Shown: piece by piece, positions 1 to 12,439 of the stretch
How positions within the stretch are numbered: the stretch's first letter is position 1
Layout: every line of letters begins with the position of its first letter
Source of the DNA: Azolla caroliniana
Lineage: Eukaryota; Polypodiophyta
Reading direction: 5' to 3'
Assembly: GCA_043228905.1 (NCBI GenBank)
Contig: JBHGNT010000018.1
Span: 15,500,001 to 15,564,000 of the forward strand
Length of the DNA stretch: 64,000 nucleotides
Made by a program: the position numbers and the translations under genes
The notes under the pieces: model-generated
The model's input: the letters and a program-made list of their open reading frames with translations, nothing else
Databases searched by the model: none
Told to the model about the DNA's origin: nothing

Positions 1-3000
1 TTGAATTATAGTCATGTTAATATATAGCCTAGTCGATGATACAACCGAAGTAGGAAGGACTTGGCTGATGGAATGAAGATTAGTAGCTCTTCATTGATGT
101 GGAGGTTGAGAAGATTTGTGGACTAGAACAAGCCTAGGATGAGTTGCTAAACAAATCTAAGAAGAGTTAGGTGATGAAGTTGGAATTGTTACTACTAACT
201 CAATTAGCATGAAGAAGATTTGGTTGAGTTGGAGCATCATGGATTAGAAAACAAACCACCAAGAATTGGAACACAAACCTAAGAAGTGTTCTGTGATCAA
301 GTCAAAAGAGCCACTAGTCACTCAATGATGGAGATTTCAGTACCTAAAATGATTTTCATCGAATATGCCACAGAGAAATTATAGCATCTGGGAGAAGTCA
401 TTGCAAGGAGTTGCCGATATCTACTATCAAAAAAAGTGAAGAATTAGATTGGATTTACACAAACCAAGTATTGAGGAGTATTCGTGAAGTGGTTGAGGAA
501 TCATAAAATGAAGAGTTCAAATGGCAAACAAATAGCAAAAGGTTTGTTGTCTATGTGATATGACAATATTTATTCGTAAATATGTTGGGCTTATTTCAAG
601 GTTGTTTCCATACCCTAAGAACAAAATGCATCAATTGTCTACCATGATTGGTCAAATAGTAACACCAAATAGAGTTATGTTACTTTAGGTTATGTAGCCG
701 TATGATATGAAAATATATTTCTATTAGGTTTTTTGTTGGAGTTTGGTGATAAAAGTGTGTTTGTTTTAATGTGGGTCATATTGCAAACAAAGGTAAAACA
801 ATAAGGAAATTACGTTAATGTCCCCCGTTTCTTTTAACATTAACGCGAAAAAATCCCCTAAAGATAAAAGTATTTGGGCAAAATATGTCATGAATTGTAA
901 GCCGAAAAGTCTCAGCCAACCAAGGTCACTAAATCATTTCTCTCTTATAATAGGATACATCTAACAAACATTTGAGAGATAATGTTCGGTCTCTTCTCCA
1001 CATAAATGGGGCTCATTTATGTATGACTATGATGCTTACTCATCATGAAGCAAAATGTGGATATTTATTTTCATTAATGGCATATTCCCCTTATCTCATC
1101 GACATTCTAGCCCAAATTTTACGAACAATCTTGTGGAGGACAAAACGTTGTTGAATGAATATTCCAATAGTTCAATGTGAAATTGACGTACACACCTAGC
1201 AAAAGTGTGAGCCCACAATGTTTAGAAGATATAATGTTGAAAAACATGATATTTGGGAGTACACACAATGAAAAGAGTTATATATAAGTCTTTAAGTATG
1301 CTAAGAGACAAAGAACATTACCAAAGAGGCATTGCTGACATTTAAAAGGCAACAAGAAAATAACATTGTGATGGATTGCATGAGTTGATCATTACTATAA
1401 GGTTGTTTTTCTTACTGTTTGTTACTAGTTTTTTATAAACATTGGCAAGGGCATATTCTACCAAAGAATTTAATCTTATGAAGAAAGTGGAAATATTGAG
1501 TAAGGCGTTCTCTCAACCCCCCTTAAAAGAGAGAAAAGGAGGATAAGTTGACCATGTAATTGCCGACATTTACAATGCAACAAAAAAATAGCACTCTGGT
1601 GGATTCAAAGAGTCAATCAATATTATGAGCTTGTTTTTCTTACTGTTTGTGTCCTAGATTTCTATAAACAATTAATCGGGAATATTTACTATAGCCTATT
1701 ATACAAAGGAATTTAATCTTACAAAGAAACTTGAAATATCGAATAAGGCTCTTTGTCAACCCCCCTTGAAAGAGAGAAAAGGGGGATAAGTTGACTATGT
1801 AATTGCTCATATAACACATATAGTTGAGAAAAAGGGATAACATTGATGATAAATGGCTCAAATGGAATATACAAGTATTGTTGGCCAAGGGGATTTGTTG
1901 AAATAAGGAGAAACTCTGAGCGTATTTCGGATTCATTTTCCCCTTCAATTTACCAGTTTCCTTTTACCCTTTGTACATCCATGCTCTCACATTTGGCCTT
2001 TTCTATGTCCACAATTTACCACCTTGAGGGGTTTGATGGCCGTCTGTATAAACTAAACAGTTCTTTGGAGCTCAAATAAAATAGAAGACAAGAACTATAA
2101 CATTATATATGTTATATTCTTTAATACCTAGAATCAAGTTCCCTTTTCATCCTAGAGCGTTATGATATGATTTTTCAACTGATTAATAGATCTAACAATC
2201 ATGGTCTAATGTCTATCATACTTATTATATACACAATGTTTATTGCATAGGTGCATTATGGATGGGTAACATTTTGGATAAAAGGTAAGGTCGGGAATAT
2301 TCCCATAATAATAATTGACCATAATAACCAAATATCCTCGAATGGGCACAAATCGTTTTCTAACTAGATAAAGAGTACGATGGAACCTTAATATTGAAAA
2401 GCAATCAATTATGAAAAGGTGTTTAATCGAGTACATGCTATCAATCGACTTGTTAGTACGTGAATCATGATGGAGTATACAATCATGTTATTAATTTAGG
2501 ATGTTCTCATTTATGAGACCAAGGGTGTGCACGTGCATGCATATGCGTGTCACGGATAGAAAATGAGCATTATGAGAATGGTTTCCAAAAACTATTTCGC
2601 TAAAGGCCTCAGTGGAATGGGTGACACTAAGAGACATAAAAATGAAGACAAAAGATATGGAATAATAATGGGAACGGTGAGATATAACAAGACTAACCCG
2701 GTTAGATGTTTTATGCAATTAGCATTCATGGTCATTAGATGTTTGGGATTATAATTAGGACCAGGTTTATATGAATCGACTGTTCATTTGCACATGTTTG
2801 ATAAAAACCAAGGGTTTGATACCCTTAACATAATAGAAACCCACTTTAAGAGAAAAGGAAACTAATCATGGATTTATTATGCTCCTTGTTTTTTCTACTT
2901 TATTTTATTGATTGATCCTTGATGTTATACTTTCTTTTCCTAGCATTTGGTCACATAACAACAATGCTATTGTTTTCATTATTTGTGTCAATGTCGAGAA

Positions 3001-3486
3001 AATGGCAACGTGAGTCAATCTTGACAAGCCATTTCATCATCGCAAACATTTTTATATGTGATGGGTAGAAGGTTATTGATTCATCAATTCAACATTGTGC
3101 ACAAACTCGCATAGCAATATGAAATCAAAACCTTTCAACCCAATTTTTTTGAGTAAACATTTGGTGTGTGATCAATGGTTTATCAGTGTGCATGATATCA
3201 AACTAAAGAATTATAATGAAAACCTTTCATTTCGGTTGCATAGGAAATTGGCAATGTCAATGTTGATAGTCATATTTTTAGTTTGACAGTTGTATTAATG
3301 TTGTGTGTGATTTCAAACTAAAGTTTTGGAGAAAGTTTGGGGTTAACACAACATAAGATCAACACTTCATGGCTTGTACAACTTTCCCACTACAGCATCA
3401 TATTTACTCGTCTAAATTTTAATATTTCGATATCCTAATAGGTTTGACCAATCATTACTTAGGCAACTTTTTATATTGCAGGTTCT
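1..3486. other. AT-rich intergenic DNA, no gene seen
   Basis: No reading frame here is long or recognisable; the longest are about 100 codons, and several begin only at non-ATG codons. Composition is AT-rich with short decayed stretches. The one structure I can support is the tandem duplication at 1331-1801, listed separately. The block ends at the left target-site duplication of a LINE insertion. Confidence 0.6.
1331..1801. repeat. Degenerate two-unit tandem duplication of about 230-240 bp
   Basis: Unit 1 (1331-1558) and unit 2 (1559-1801) follow each other directly. They share long blocks: ATTGC(T/C)GACATTTA at the start, a shared TTGTTTTTCTTACTGTTTGT block, GAATTTAATCTTA, and an ending of CAACCCCCCTT followed by GAGAGAAAAG and GGATAAGTTGAC. 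The copies differ by many substitutions and small indels, so the duplication is old. No coding content was recognised. Confidence 0.75.
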
Positions 3487-3501
3487 AGCATGTAATATCT
3501 T
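3487..3501. repeat. Target-site duplication, left, of LINE copy 1
   Basis: AGCATGTAATATCTT occurs here and again, identically, at 6739-6753 directly after the A-rich LINE tail. A 15-bp direct repeat is typical of LINE insertion by target-primed reverse transcription. Confidence 0.92.
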
Positions 3502-6500
3502 GGAAGCATGGCGCGATAGATTCGAGTAAGGAATTATTCCGCTCCAAAGGCTCGAGGCATGCTAGAACAGTGATGCGCAGCCTCAACCGAGAGGATGGAA
3601 TGACCACTGAGGATGGCGATGAAATGAGGAATATTGCCACAAGTTACTATAACCGCCTACTTACCGAAGATATTATGGCTACAAGGGAAGACATAAGAGA
3701 AGATATTATCCTCCAAAGCATACCCGAGAAAGTCACGCCGGAAATGAATACATGGCTCGTGCGTCCCCTATCAATCATCGAGATATGGGAGGCCCTCTCT
3801 GATTTGGATGCCGATAGTTGCCCCAGAATCGACGGCCTCACCCCACACTTTTTCACATGCCTTTGGGACACTATTAAAGAAGACCTCCTCCAGGCATATG
3901 AGGAGATCATCACCTCTAGAAGCATGCCAGAGGAATTTGGACAGGAGATGATACATCTCATTCCTAAAAGTGGTGGGAGTGCCAACGGCATTAGCAAGTG
4001 GCGGCCCATAACTCTTCTCAATACAGTCTATAAGTTGCTCGCAAAAATCGTGGTACGCCGGTTAACATCACTTCTCCCTCAACTCATTCATCCGTCCCAG
4101 ATAGGGTTCGTTAGAAATCGGAGCATCCTAGACAACCTCTTCTCATTCTGGGAAGCAGTAGCCCTTGCCAAGCGTACCAACAACAAGGTAGCGGTGGTGC
4201 TACTCGATTTTGAGAAAGCATATGACAGGGTATGCTGGAACTTTCTAGAAAGTGTGATGGGGAAACTCGGCTTTCAAGAGACATGGATCAAAGGCATTGC
4301 AAGACTTTATAGGAGTGGCAACAATTGCGTTTCACTAGCGGGTGAAAGGGGCCCCTTTTTTCGAATATCCTGATTAGTACGACAGGGATGCCCACTAGCT
4401 CCATGCTTATTTCTATTATACGCCGAAGCACTCTCTTGCTTTCTCAACTCGCGGCATCTCAACCTACGTGGTCTTCCCGTACCTCATTCTCACCAAAGCA
4501 TCTTGGATATAGAATTTGCAAATGACACAACGATTTACCTACAAGGGGACTTGGAAAACCTCCAAAAGCTAGAAAGTGGGCTAGCCGTATTTTGCAAGAG
4601 ATCCAATGCCATGATCAATTGGCACAAATCCTACACAATATGGCTTTCTCATGAAACACATCTGGCGTGGAACCCACATCCCGCTTTCAAATAGATCAAT
4701 CAAGGAGCGAGCATCAAATATTTGGGTTTCCAAATCGTTTTCAACATACCGCTGGAGATTATGATTGCACCCGTTATCCATTCCATTCGACAAAAGTTGA
4801 TACATTGGAGCTCAAAAAATTGTCGCTAGCGAGTCGCATCACAATGGCAAACTAGGTACTACTCGCAACAGCATGGTACAATCTATCATGTTGGACAATC
4901 TCCAAGGAAAGTATACATCAGATTCAACGACTGGTCCGCAACTACATTTGGTCTGGTAAGGAAGACCATGTAGGTCGCGCAAAGGTGGCATGGCCTATAC
5001 TCACAGCGCCCAGGTCGAGAGGGGGATTGGGTCTTATCGATCCCCTTTCACAATCAAAAGCCTTACTTGCCAAATTTGTGGTGTGAGGACTCCAACCAGG
5101 AAATGACTGTTGGAAATGCTATTGTGGTTACGTTTCCCTTACTTTAGACCACGAAAAGGGGTCAATTGGGCCCCCCAAACGGGGTGGATTCTAAACACGG
5201 ATCTCAAACCTAGTTTCTCCTGCCAATTGGAGGATAGATTCAGTGCATCCGTGTGGAAGGCATGGTGTGACATTAGACGAGACGTCAAGTGTGATCAACC
5301 AAGATCCGAACCTGCTTGGTTCAATTAACATATCCTATGGAACCCATGTATCAAGGATGAATCTAATCAACTATTGGGATCACGTAAGGGGTTGTCATGG
5401 GGATACATTGCAGAAGGTCCAGGAAAAAGTATAGAATGTTGGCGACGGTTTATGTCATTGACATTACAAGATCAAGCCAACATACTCCATGGAATCAGGG
5501 GTGGATGGTCTATGAGATCGGAAATCGTTAACACTTTATTGATTAGGGAAACTCCTACTCAAAGGACGACAATGGAGAAATGGATAGGCCACAAGGAGGA
5601 GGGATCTCTGATCTCGAGAGGTAGGGGACCACCAAACAAGCTCGAAGACTCTGAATTGCGAGACACTAAGACACCAACACAGAATAACGCAATTCGAGTA
5701 CTCACGTATATTGGTCATAAATGGATTGTAGATCCTGATCCGATCAAAGTACAACCCGATTGCCACATATGTACTCATGAAAACACATGGCTACGTAAGG
5801 TCAGTTGGGACCCTTTGCAATGGACATGGCGTGATCCTTATGCGGGGCAAGGAAGCAAACCCATCCCTTTCTTCCAGTTCACAACTAGATTGGGTTGCCA
5901 CATTCTAGTTGCTCAAACTACCCAAGAGCCAGCTGATGTGAAGGTCTGGCACACATTTCAAGTTCTTCCCACAAGAATCACCAAGTTTTGGTAGAAAATC
6001 TGGAAACAACAACACGCGAGGCGAATTACCACGTTCCAATGGCTATTAATACATAAGTCCCTACCAGTGGGTGCATGGCAACGTGGGAACCTTAGCTCTC
6101 CTAATTGTGTAGAGTGCCCACATGCAGTAGAATCAATACGACACGCTTTGTGGAACTGCCCAACGTCCCATCAAATATGGCGGGGGGTTGGCCGCTTGTT
6201 GCAATTATGCCAGGTGCAAGGCTCAATCAAGTGGGGAAATATATGTTGGCTATCATGGCAGACTGCAGTTGGCAGATACGAGCATCAGGAGGAGGGGATG
6301 ACTTTGGTGATAAAAGCATAAGAGGTTTTTTTCTCCTCCAACGGCAATGTCCACTCAACTCCTCTTAATGACAAATCTCAAGTTGTGTTGGAATAGGTTA
6401 ACCCAATAACTCTTTGGATTCTTTGGAAACAACGGTGTAGACAAGTCTTCTCCAACCAAACTGCGCATCCAACAAGGTTACTGCAAGAGATATGGAGTGA

Positions 6501-6630
6501 AATTGTAGCCACTCTAAAGAGCCAATATTATGGCCTCAAGGGTGGCTCCAATGGAGTTGAAAGACAACGAATAACCTTCATCTAACAATGGTCATCTTCT
6601 CCCTTTCTTGAGTCAGTGGGCATCCACATA
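3502..6630 (+). pseudogene. LINE ORF2 remnant: reverse transcriptase and C-terminal zinc-finger region
   Basis: This is the broken C-terminal two-thirds of a LINE ORF2 polyprotein, which reverse-transcribes the element's RNA at the nicked target. The longest open stretch (3570-4373) carries reverse transcriptase blocks: IPKSGG..ISKWRPITLLN, then IGFVRNRSILDNL, then VVLLDFEKAYDRV. It ends at a stop around 4371. The catalytic FADD motif reads FAND at 4515-4526, so the first catalytic Asp is Asn. Later pieces (5374-5994, 6067-6321) correspond to the C-terminal part, with a zf-RVT-like segment (SSPNCVECPHAVESIRHALW) near 6090-6160. Frameshifts and stops separate the pieces. The LINE on the opposite strand has the same pieces in the same order, which supports the reading. 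Confidence 0.88.
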
Positions 6631-6738
6631 AGATGGAACTATCACGTCCCTACAGGGATTTGTACATAATCGTCTCATTTGTAAAATTTTATAACTAATG
6701 GGAGTATTTTTTTGGGAAAAAAATTTGAAAAAAGAAGA
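3502..6738 (+). mobile_element. 5'-truncated LINE (L1-type non-LTR retrotransposon), copy 1
   Basis: The element starts abruptly inside ORF2, just upstream of the reverse transcriptase, and ends in an A-rich tail at about 6705-6738. It is bounded by a perfect 15-bp direct repeat. A related full-length copy on the opposite strand at 50712-57695 has the same order of domains and the same 3' end (TAAAATTTTATAACTAATGG followed by an A-rich tract). This confirms the 3' terminus and shows that the 5' untranslated region, ORF1 and the endonuclease are missing here. Confidence 0.92.
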
Positions 6739-6753
6739 AGCATGTAATATCTT
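6739..6753. repeat. Target-site duplication, right, of LINE copy 1
   Basis: Exact copy of the 15 bp at 3487-3501, lying immediately 3' of the A-rich tail. Confidence 0.92.
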
Positions 6754-8398
6754 CTTTGATTTCATAAAACCATGAGATATTGCGACTAAGAACAATATAC
6801 CTACCATCAATGATTTGGTCTAGAAAGTAGGCACATCTAAGTGAGGCACTCCCCTAGAGATGGTGTCTAAAGTAGATTGCCAAGCATAATGTGTGACCTC
6901 AATGAATATACATAATAGAGAGATAGACAACCACAATGATTGGCGATGACACTCCATTGTTTCGCAAGTCAATTAGCAATAAATGAACAATTGTTGATAT
7001 TCCTAGGGAATTAATGAGGTTGCATAATTTAATTATAGAGGAAGCCTTCAACATTTGGAAAGTGTTAAGGATTATGTTTGAAGTTCTACATTTATAATAT
7101 CTAAGGTCTTTTGATGTTATCATCACAATTGAAATGTTATGGTGGTAAAGTTGACGGTAAAGTTGACAGGAAGCATGTACAAAGATGCATCATGGTATTG
7201 ATAAAAGAACTTCTAATGTTTTCCAATCAACACGGTACATTGGATTTTTGTTTTTGTGCTTGCAATTAAATCATGAGTGTTGTGATTAAAACAATCATAA
7301 TGCACTTTCAAAGGTATGCCAAGGAGCTAAAAACATTATTGATCCAAAAACATCATAGTTTAAAGGAGAGGTTTACATTTGTCACAATTATAAATGGTGG
7401 GCATTTAAAGCCAATTCCTATAAATTAGTTTCTAGGTACGTGGAAAACGAAAATCATGCAAGAATCATAGAGTTTTTGTTTCTAAGAGACGAACCAAATT
7501 CACTTAGAAATAATAAACGATTGCATCAATGTGGGATATTAAAACAAAATCCCTTTGAGCAAGAACTCGATGTCTTGTATGTTATAATGCTCATCTAGGA
7601 GTTATTAGCCTCCTTTTTTTAAATGAGTAGTTAGTGATCAACTCAACTATGGGGGTTCAAGTTGTTCTACTAGTGAGGAAGGTGAAAGTTAAATGCATTA
7701 ATGAATTTTGATCATTTTTGTTTTTTAAAGTTTAAACTGAAAAGCTAGTACAAGCTTGGGTTGGGTGTCTTTGATTTTTGGTAGTCAATGGTCACATGGT
7801 GTTCCTAGAGCACTATTGGTGGTGTGTTAGCAAATAATGGTTATGATATTGACTTTCTGCTATTCATGCTTCAATCTTTTATTTCTTGTTTTAAGTTTTG
7901 TGCCTTGAATATTTTTTAGAGTTCTACATTGATAAATATCTTCTTTTTAAACAACAAAAGGCGGAATTGTCTAACAATTGGAAATACATGGATGGGTTGA
8001 CTACATACAAATAGTATCCATCAATTTTGCTATTCATACACGGTGGCGAACATTACTACACATATTCTTGCGTTAATGCATTTCATAATTTTAAAGATAT
8101 ACCAAAACTCGCTTAACAAATGTGTAACGTGCAATGTATAGATTAATAATGATGTAACAAGCATTTTTAAGAATATAAAGACAACTTGGAGATCGTGAAA
8201 TATTTCAATTATATCGAATATTGTTCGACAAAGTCACGACAAAAATTGCAAAAAAAATGTATAGGCCTTGATGACACTTGCTTGACTTAAAATTGAACCG
8301 TAAATTAACTTCCTCCATGTGTTATGAAAATTTTTGCCTTCAAATATATATATCTTGCTTCGAAACACGTGTGTCTATGTGTATGCATACATACATGC

Positions 8399-8431
<33 letters not shown>

Positions 8432-10739
8432 TGTATGTATGTATGTATGTATGTATGCATACAATTTCCTTAGTTACTATTAGAAAGACAATGAAGTACG
8501 AGATGTGACAATGAAGTTGTGTGTGTTGGTTTGACTCACAAGTTTATTTTTTCCTTGAAGATTTTCTTAGTAGTATTTAAAAAACGGCCGAAGGCTACAA
8601 TGGTAAATGATACTTAAACACATTAGTTGTCGAATCATGCATGTTTGCACCCATATACTACATATACATCACCATTTAATTAAACTTGGTAATGAAATAT
8701 ACAATTTTGCATTTGCAAATTGCAAAGTTAAAGGAATCAACAATGCAAAAGAATGAAGAGAGAAAGTTGCCAACATATGGGCTATGTTGTACATTTGAAC
8801 TCATTAGTTCAGTCATATGTGCCTCCCTTTGAGAATGACCTTGTTGTACATGCCTTGCTTGGCACTATCCTTGTATTGTTGAACTCAACACTCAAGGGGC
8901 AATAATTCTATACATTTTTAGCCTCGATGAGGTCTCCAAGATATCAAGCTCATGTGATCAACCACTTTTACCTGAATGTCAAATAATGTTTATAGGAAAC
9001 AAAAAAAAAAACTGCAATACTTGTTCACCTTGAAACATAGACGTTTCAATCATTTTGAAAATTAACCTTTTGTAATGAACAACCTACATCTAGCAATATA
9101 GACCCAAAAAATATATATTTGGTTTGAGCTAACCAATGTTTTCCAAGTATTAAGTCATTTCATAGGCTTGGGTATGTTCATGTTTTGAACTATGAACTTG
9201 ACAGTGTATAGCACTAAAAATAAAACTTTCTAAAATCATACAACAAATGTAACGACATGCGAGGTGGGAGATGAAGCCGGTCAAAGATAACTTCGAAGCG
9301 ATGTAAATATATGCTCATACGCCCTCATTATTGGTCCCTTTTTTTAATCGCCAAGTATGGCCCCATCAAATAAGTGTTTGTCTTCTTGTGGGGCCAATCA
9401 TTTTCATATGATATAAATAAACAGATGTTAATAACCTCGAATTATGGACCAATAATTGTATACAAACTTTGTAGGGGAGATTTGTGTTCAACTTCCTATT
9501 TGGTGAGAACTCGAAACTCCGACGTAATGGGCATGCCAATAAAAAGGGAGCTCTATAAAGTTTCAATAACGACAAGAAAGTTAACCTTGAAAGTTTGTTT
9601 ATCTACGCACGTGCTAGAGAGAGACTTGAGAAATCATTTTAATACATCTCAATGTCACAGCCATGAGTATGAGATAATAGGGACCAAAAGTGCTCACATA
9701 GGAAGATATTTGTCGCCTAGTGGAACGAGTCGAGGCTCGAAGCGTATCGATATTATTATCATATAAATTCGGCGAAGATTGTTGCACTTTGAGATATATT
9801 TTATTCAAGGAAATACAACACGTGATGGTAGACTTCAATCTACGTTTGCTTATGCTACCATAGAGGTACTCATAGAATATAATGTATACACAACCCTTTC
9901 ATAAATTCTTATTAATCACTTCTGACTTGAGAAATGCTTATGTGTCGATTTTTGGCATGCCAACTATTTATTGGTCCGAACCCCAATATCTCAATTACGA
10001 CCTAATTTTCTAGCTTGAACTTTCGTCTTAATTTAATTTTTTAGAGAAGCGTTTATTGGGTTGAATTGTATGAGCAAATGCATGCTAGTCATTAGACTAG
10101 AAATCTTATATTATATGAACAAGAGATAACATGTATGTCCAACACGCCCGGGGCTCAACCTTTAATGGAGTGGTAGAGCATCTTAACCAAAAAATTTCTC
10201 TACCCTTAAGCATCTCAAAACTCGAGAAAATCTATCTTAGTTAGACTAAATGTACGCTTTGGATTACCAATGGAAATGTTGTAGCGAGCGGAGATTTAGC
10301 CTTCCACATGAATTCAGTATAATAGTTGGTTGTACAGGCACACAAAGGATCCAAATAGTTTAGACGTACATATAGGCCACTACATGTGTGTAGGGTGCCC
10401 CCCCATGCATGGATGTCGTTTATAGCATGCTCTATATTGGATGCCCAATACATGTCATCACTCATGTTCCCACTTGGGTACAAGTCTATGATGAAGGTGT
10501 CTCGGCAACATATGCGCATGGTAGCCTTTGTATCGGTTCGTTCCCCAGATAACTAGGTAACATTGCATCTACTAACATAACCAAGTATCGGCAAAAAGCG
10601 ATGGTTTAGGAATTTGCTGCCAAACACGGTTAAGTGTGGGGTTCTCCATTGACAATCAAGGAGCCGAAAATGTTTACTCCAGAGCTTGATCTAGGGTCCT
10701 AAAATCAAACGAGCTACATCCATGATTCCATCCATCTGG
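6754..10739. other. AT-rich intergenic DNA, no gene seen
   Basis: I find no recognisable gene, RNA or transposon ends in this stretch. The frames around 9374-9766 (130 codons +, 69 and 74 codons -) match nothing I know and are probably chance. The only clear repeat is the tetranucleotide microsatellite at 8403-8456. Confidence 0.55.
8403..8456. repeat. (ATGT)n microsatellite
   Basis: About 13.5 uninterrupted copies of ATGT, flanked by shorter ATAC/ATGC-type tetranucleotide tracts at about 8384-8402 and after 8456. Confidence 0.97.
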
Positions 10740-10921
10740 GCTCTCTCTGTCTGTCTCTGTCTCTGTCTGATTGTCTGACTCTGATATATGTACATATATA
10801 TAGAGGGTTACGGACGAGGCCGAGACTTGGGAAAGCGGTAAAGTTTTCGGATTGCCGGGAATGAGCAAATAATATGGCAATAATGATGGATGGTCATGAT
10901 ACCCATGATGATATCCATGAT

Positions 10922-10955
<34 letters not shown>

Positions 10956-11028
10956 ATGATGATGATGAGATGATGATGATGATGATGATGATGACTCATA
11001 ATATGAATGAATTATATGACCTTCTTCT

Positions 11029-11066
<38 letters not shown>

Positions 11067-11352
11067 TCCCCTGCACCTCTCCTCTCCTCTGTTTCTTCTT
11101 CTTCTTCTTCTTCTTCTTCTTCTGTTTCTTCTTCTGTTTCATCTGTCTTCTTTCCCTTTCTCCCTTCCTTTTCTGCCCCTTTTGCTCTCTGTTTCTCTCA
11201 CCCCATCCATCATTCATTACACCGGTTGCGGCCATTCACGCGCAGAAACGTACACACCATATCCTAGCCATCATGATGATCAGGTATACCCACCCAGATA
11301 AAGAGAGAGAGAGAGAGACAAAGCCATATATGTACATATATAGATAGAGAGG

Positions 11353-11393
<41 letters not shown>

Positions 11394-11397
11394 GTGT
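10740..11397. repeat. Cluster of five microsatellites upstream of the DUF1677 gene
   Basis: In order: CTGT/CTCT-type repeats at about 10741-10770; (CATGCC)5 at 10922-10951; interrupted (GAT)n at 10954-10993; (CT)n at 11034-11061; (TTC)n at 11093-11122; and (TAGA)n at 11352-11397. These produce low-complexity frames (poly-His, poly-Asp, Ser/Leu runs) on both strands that are not genes. The cluster lies 1-1.7 kb 5' of the DUF1677 start codon. Confidence 0.95.
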
Positions 11398-11475
11398 TCT
11401 GACTATGATTGAGAGAAAGAAGAGAGAATCAAAAAGGTTATATATTGTCAAGAGAGCTCTCAGAAAATCGATATG

Positions 11476-11766
11476 GAAACGGTCCTGTGATCTCTCAACG
11501 CCAGATCGGTCAGAAACGCTCGTGGGCGTTTAGATTTGTTCCTCCCGAAACGCTCGTTTTGAAGGGGGGGGGGGGGGGGTTATCATGAAATTTGTTTAGA
11601 AACGCTAGGGTCGTCAGGCCTCTGAAATAGGCCCAGAATTGTTAGTGGCGGGCACCCAAAACCAGGCTGAGGAAACGCCCGGCGTGAGCGATCAGAAGTC
11701 GGAGAGGAAACGCTTGAGGCCTGTCAGAAACTGGGAGAAACGGTACGAAAATATCTGAAGGAAACG
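11476..11766 (+). promoter_or_regulatory. Cluster of GAAACG motifs, 5' flank or 5' UTR of the DUF1677 gene
   Basis: GAAACG occurs eight times on the + strand within 291 bp, at 11476, 11513, 11547, 11599, 11672, 11707, 11737 and 11761. Five of the eight continue as GAAACGC. Spacing is irregular, so this is not a simple tandem repeat. The block is about 0.7-1.0 kb upstream of the ATG. Whether it is bound by a factor or lies in the transcript is unknown. Confidence 0.5.
11564..11579. repeat. G16 homopolymer
   Basis: A run of 16 G inside the GAAACG-rich block. It is a likely site of length variation or sequencing error. Confidence 0.95.
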
Positions 11767-12439
11767 ATGATGATGATGATTGCATTAGAGAGAAGAATTT
11801 TAGAGGGGTAGGAGATGAGAAACAAGATTGAAATTTGTTTACTGAGGGAAATAATTACTGTTGTGCATTCTCTCGCAGATGAAATTTTGTTAAATTTTTA
11901 TTTACCTATCATTGAATCTTGGAGATTTTTCTGTGAGTTTCTGGTTCAATTTTCTCTGTTAGGTCTGTTGTTCAAGTCCGTTTGTGTGTTATTGTGTACA
12001 TGTATGTGTATGTGGCTGCCTATGAGGGGTTTGGTAACCTAGCTTTAAATGGCCTGCAATTAATTCTAATCACTGCTAATACCTTTTGTTCAGGAATTGC
12101 AAAGGTGCAATTAAATTCAGAAAGAAGACTGAGATTGCAAAATAATCTATCCATTTATCGATACATGTAATCACCCCAAACCATTGCTTTAATGGTAGAT
12201 AGGCCTGTCAGTGCTGCTAATTAATATAATGTGATGATCTTTAGCCAGTCAGGTTATGAAATGGTTTCTAATGCACAAATACATGTCATTTTTTGCAGGA
12301 TATTTGGTGATCGTTGTTAAATACAGTCAATTGACATCCGTTTTGTGTTAAAATCAATTTTTTTCTCATTTAAACCATTCTGCCATTCTCCTAATTGGTG
12401 GGGATTCTTTCTAAAACGTTCCACAGTGTGCATTGGGCT
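11767..12439 (+). other. Probable 5' UTR, possibly with an intron, of the DUF1677 gene
   Basis: There is no start codon in frame with the gene here other than the one chosen. Two polypyrimidine-AG sequences look like acceptor sites: TTTTGTTCAG ending near 12093 and ATTTTTTGCAG ending at 12299. A leader intron is therefore plausible, but I could not fix a donor site. Confidence 0.4.

Noticed and set aside
9374-9766. 130-codon + frame
   Set aside because: No recognisable domain, start is not ATG, and AT-rich surroundings; most likely chance.
10150-10215. tRNA-like GGAGTGGTAGAGCATCTTAACC
   Set aside because: Resembles a D-arm/anticodon start, but no box B or acceptor pairing follows; could be a SINE scrap or chance.
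10808-10999. Poly-His / poly-Met small protein and the overlapping poly-Asp frame
   Set aside because: Both are translations of GAT/CATGCC microsatellites.
12395-12439. Upstream extension of the DUF1677 frame
   Set aside because: The 15 extra codons start at TTG, which is not a normal plant start; the ATG at 12440 is in frame and suitable.
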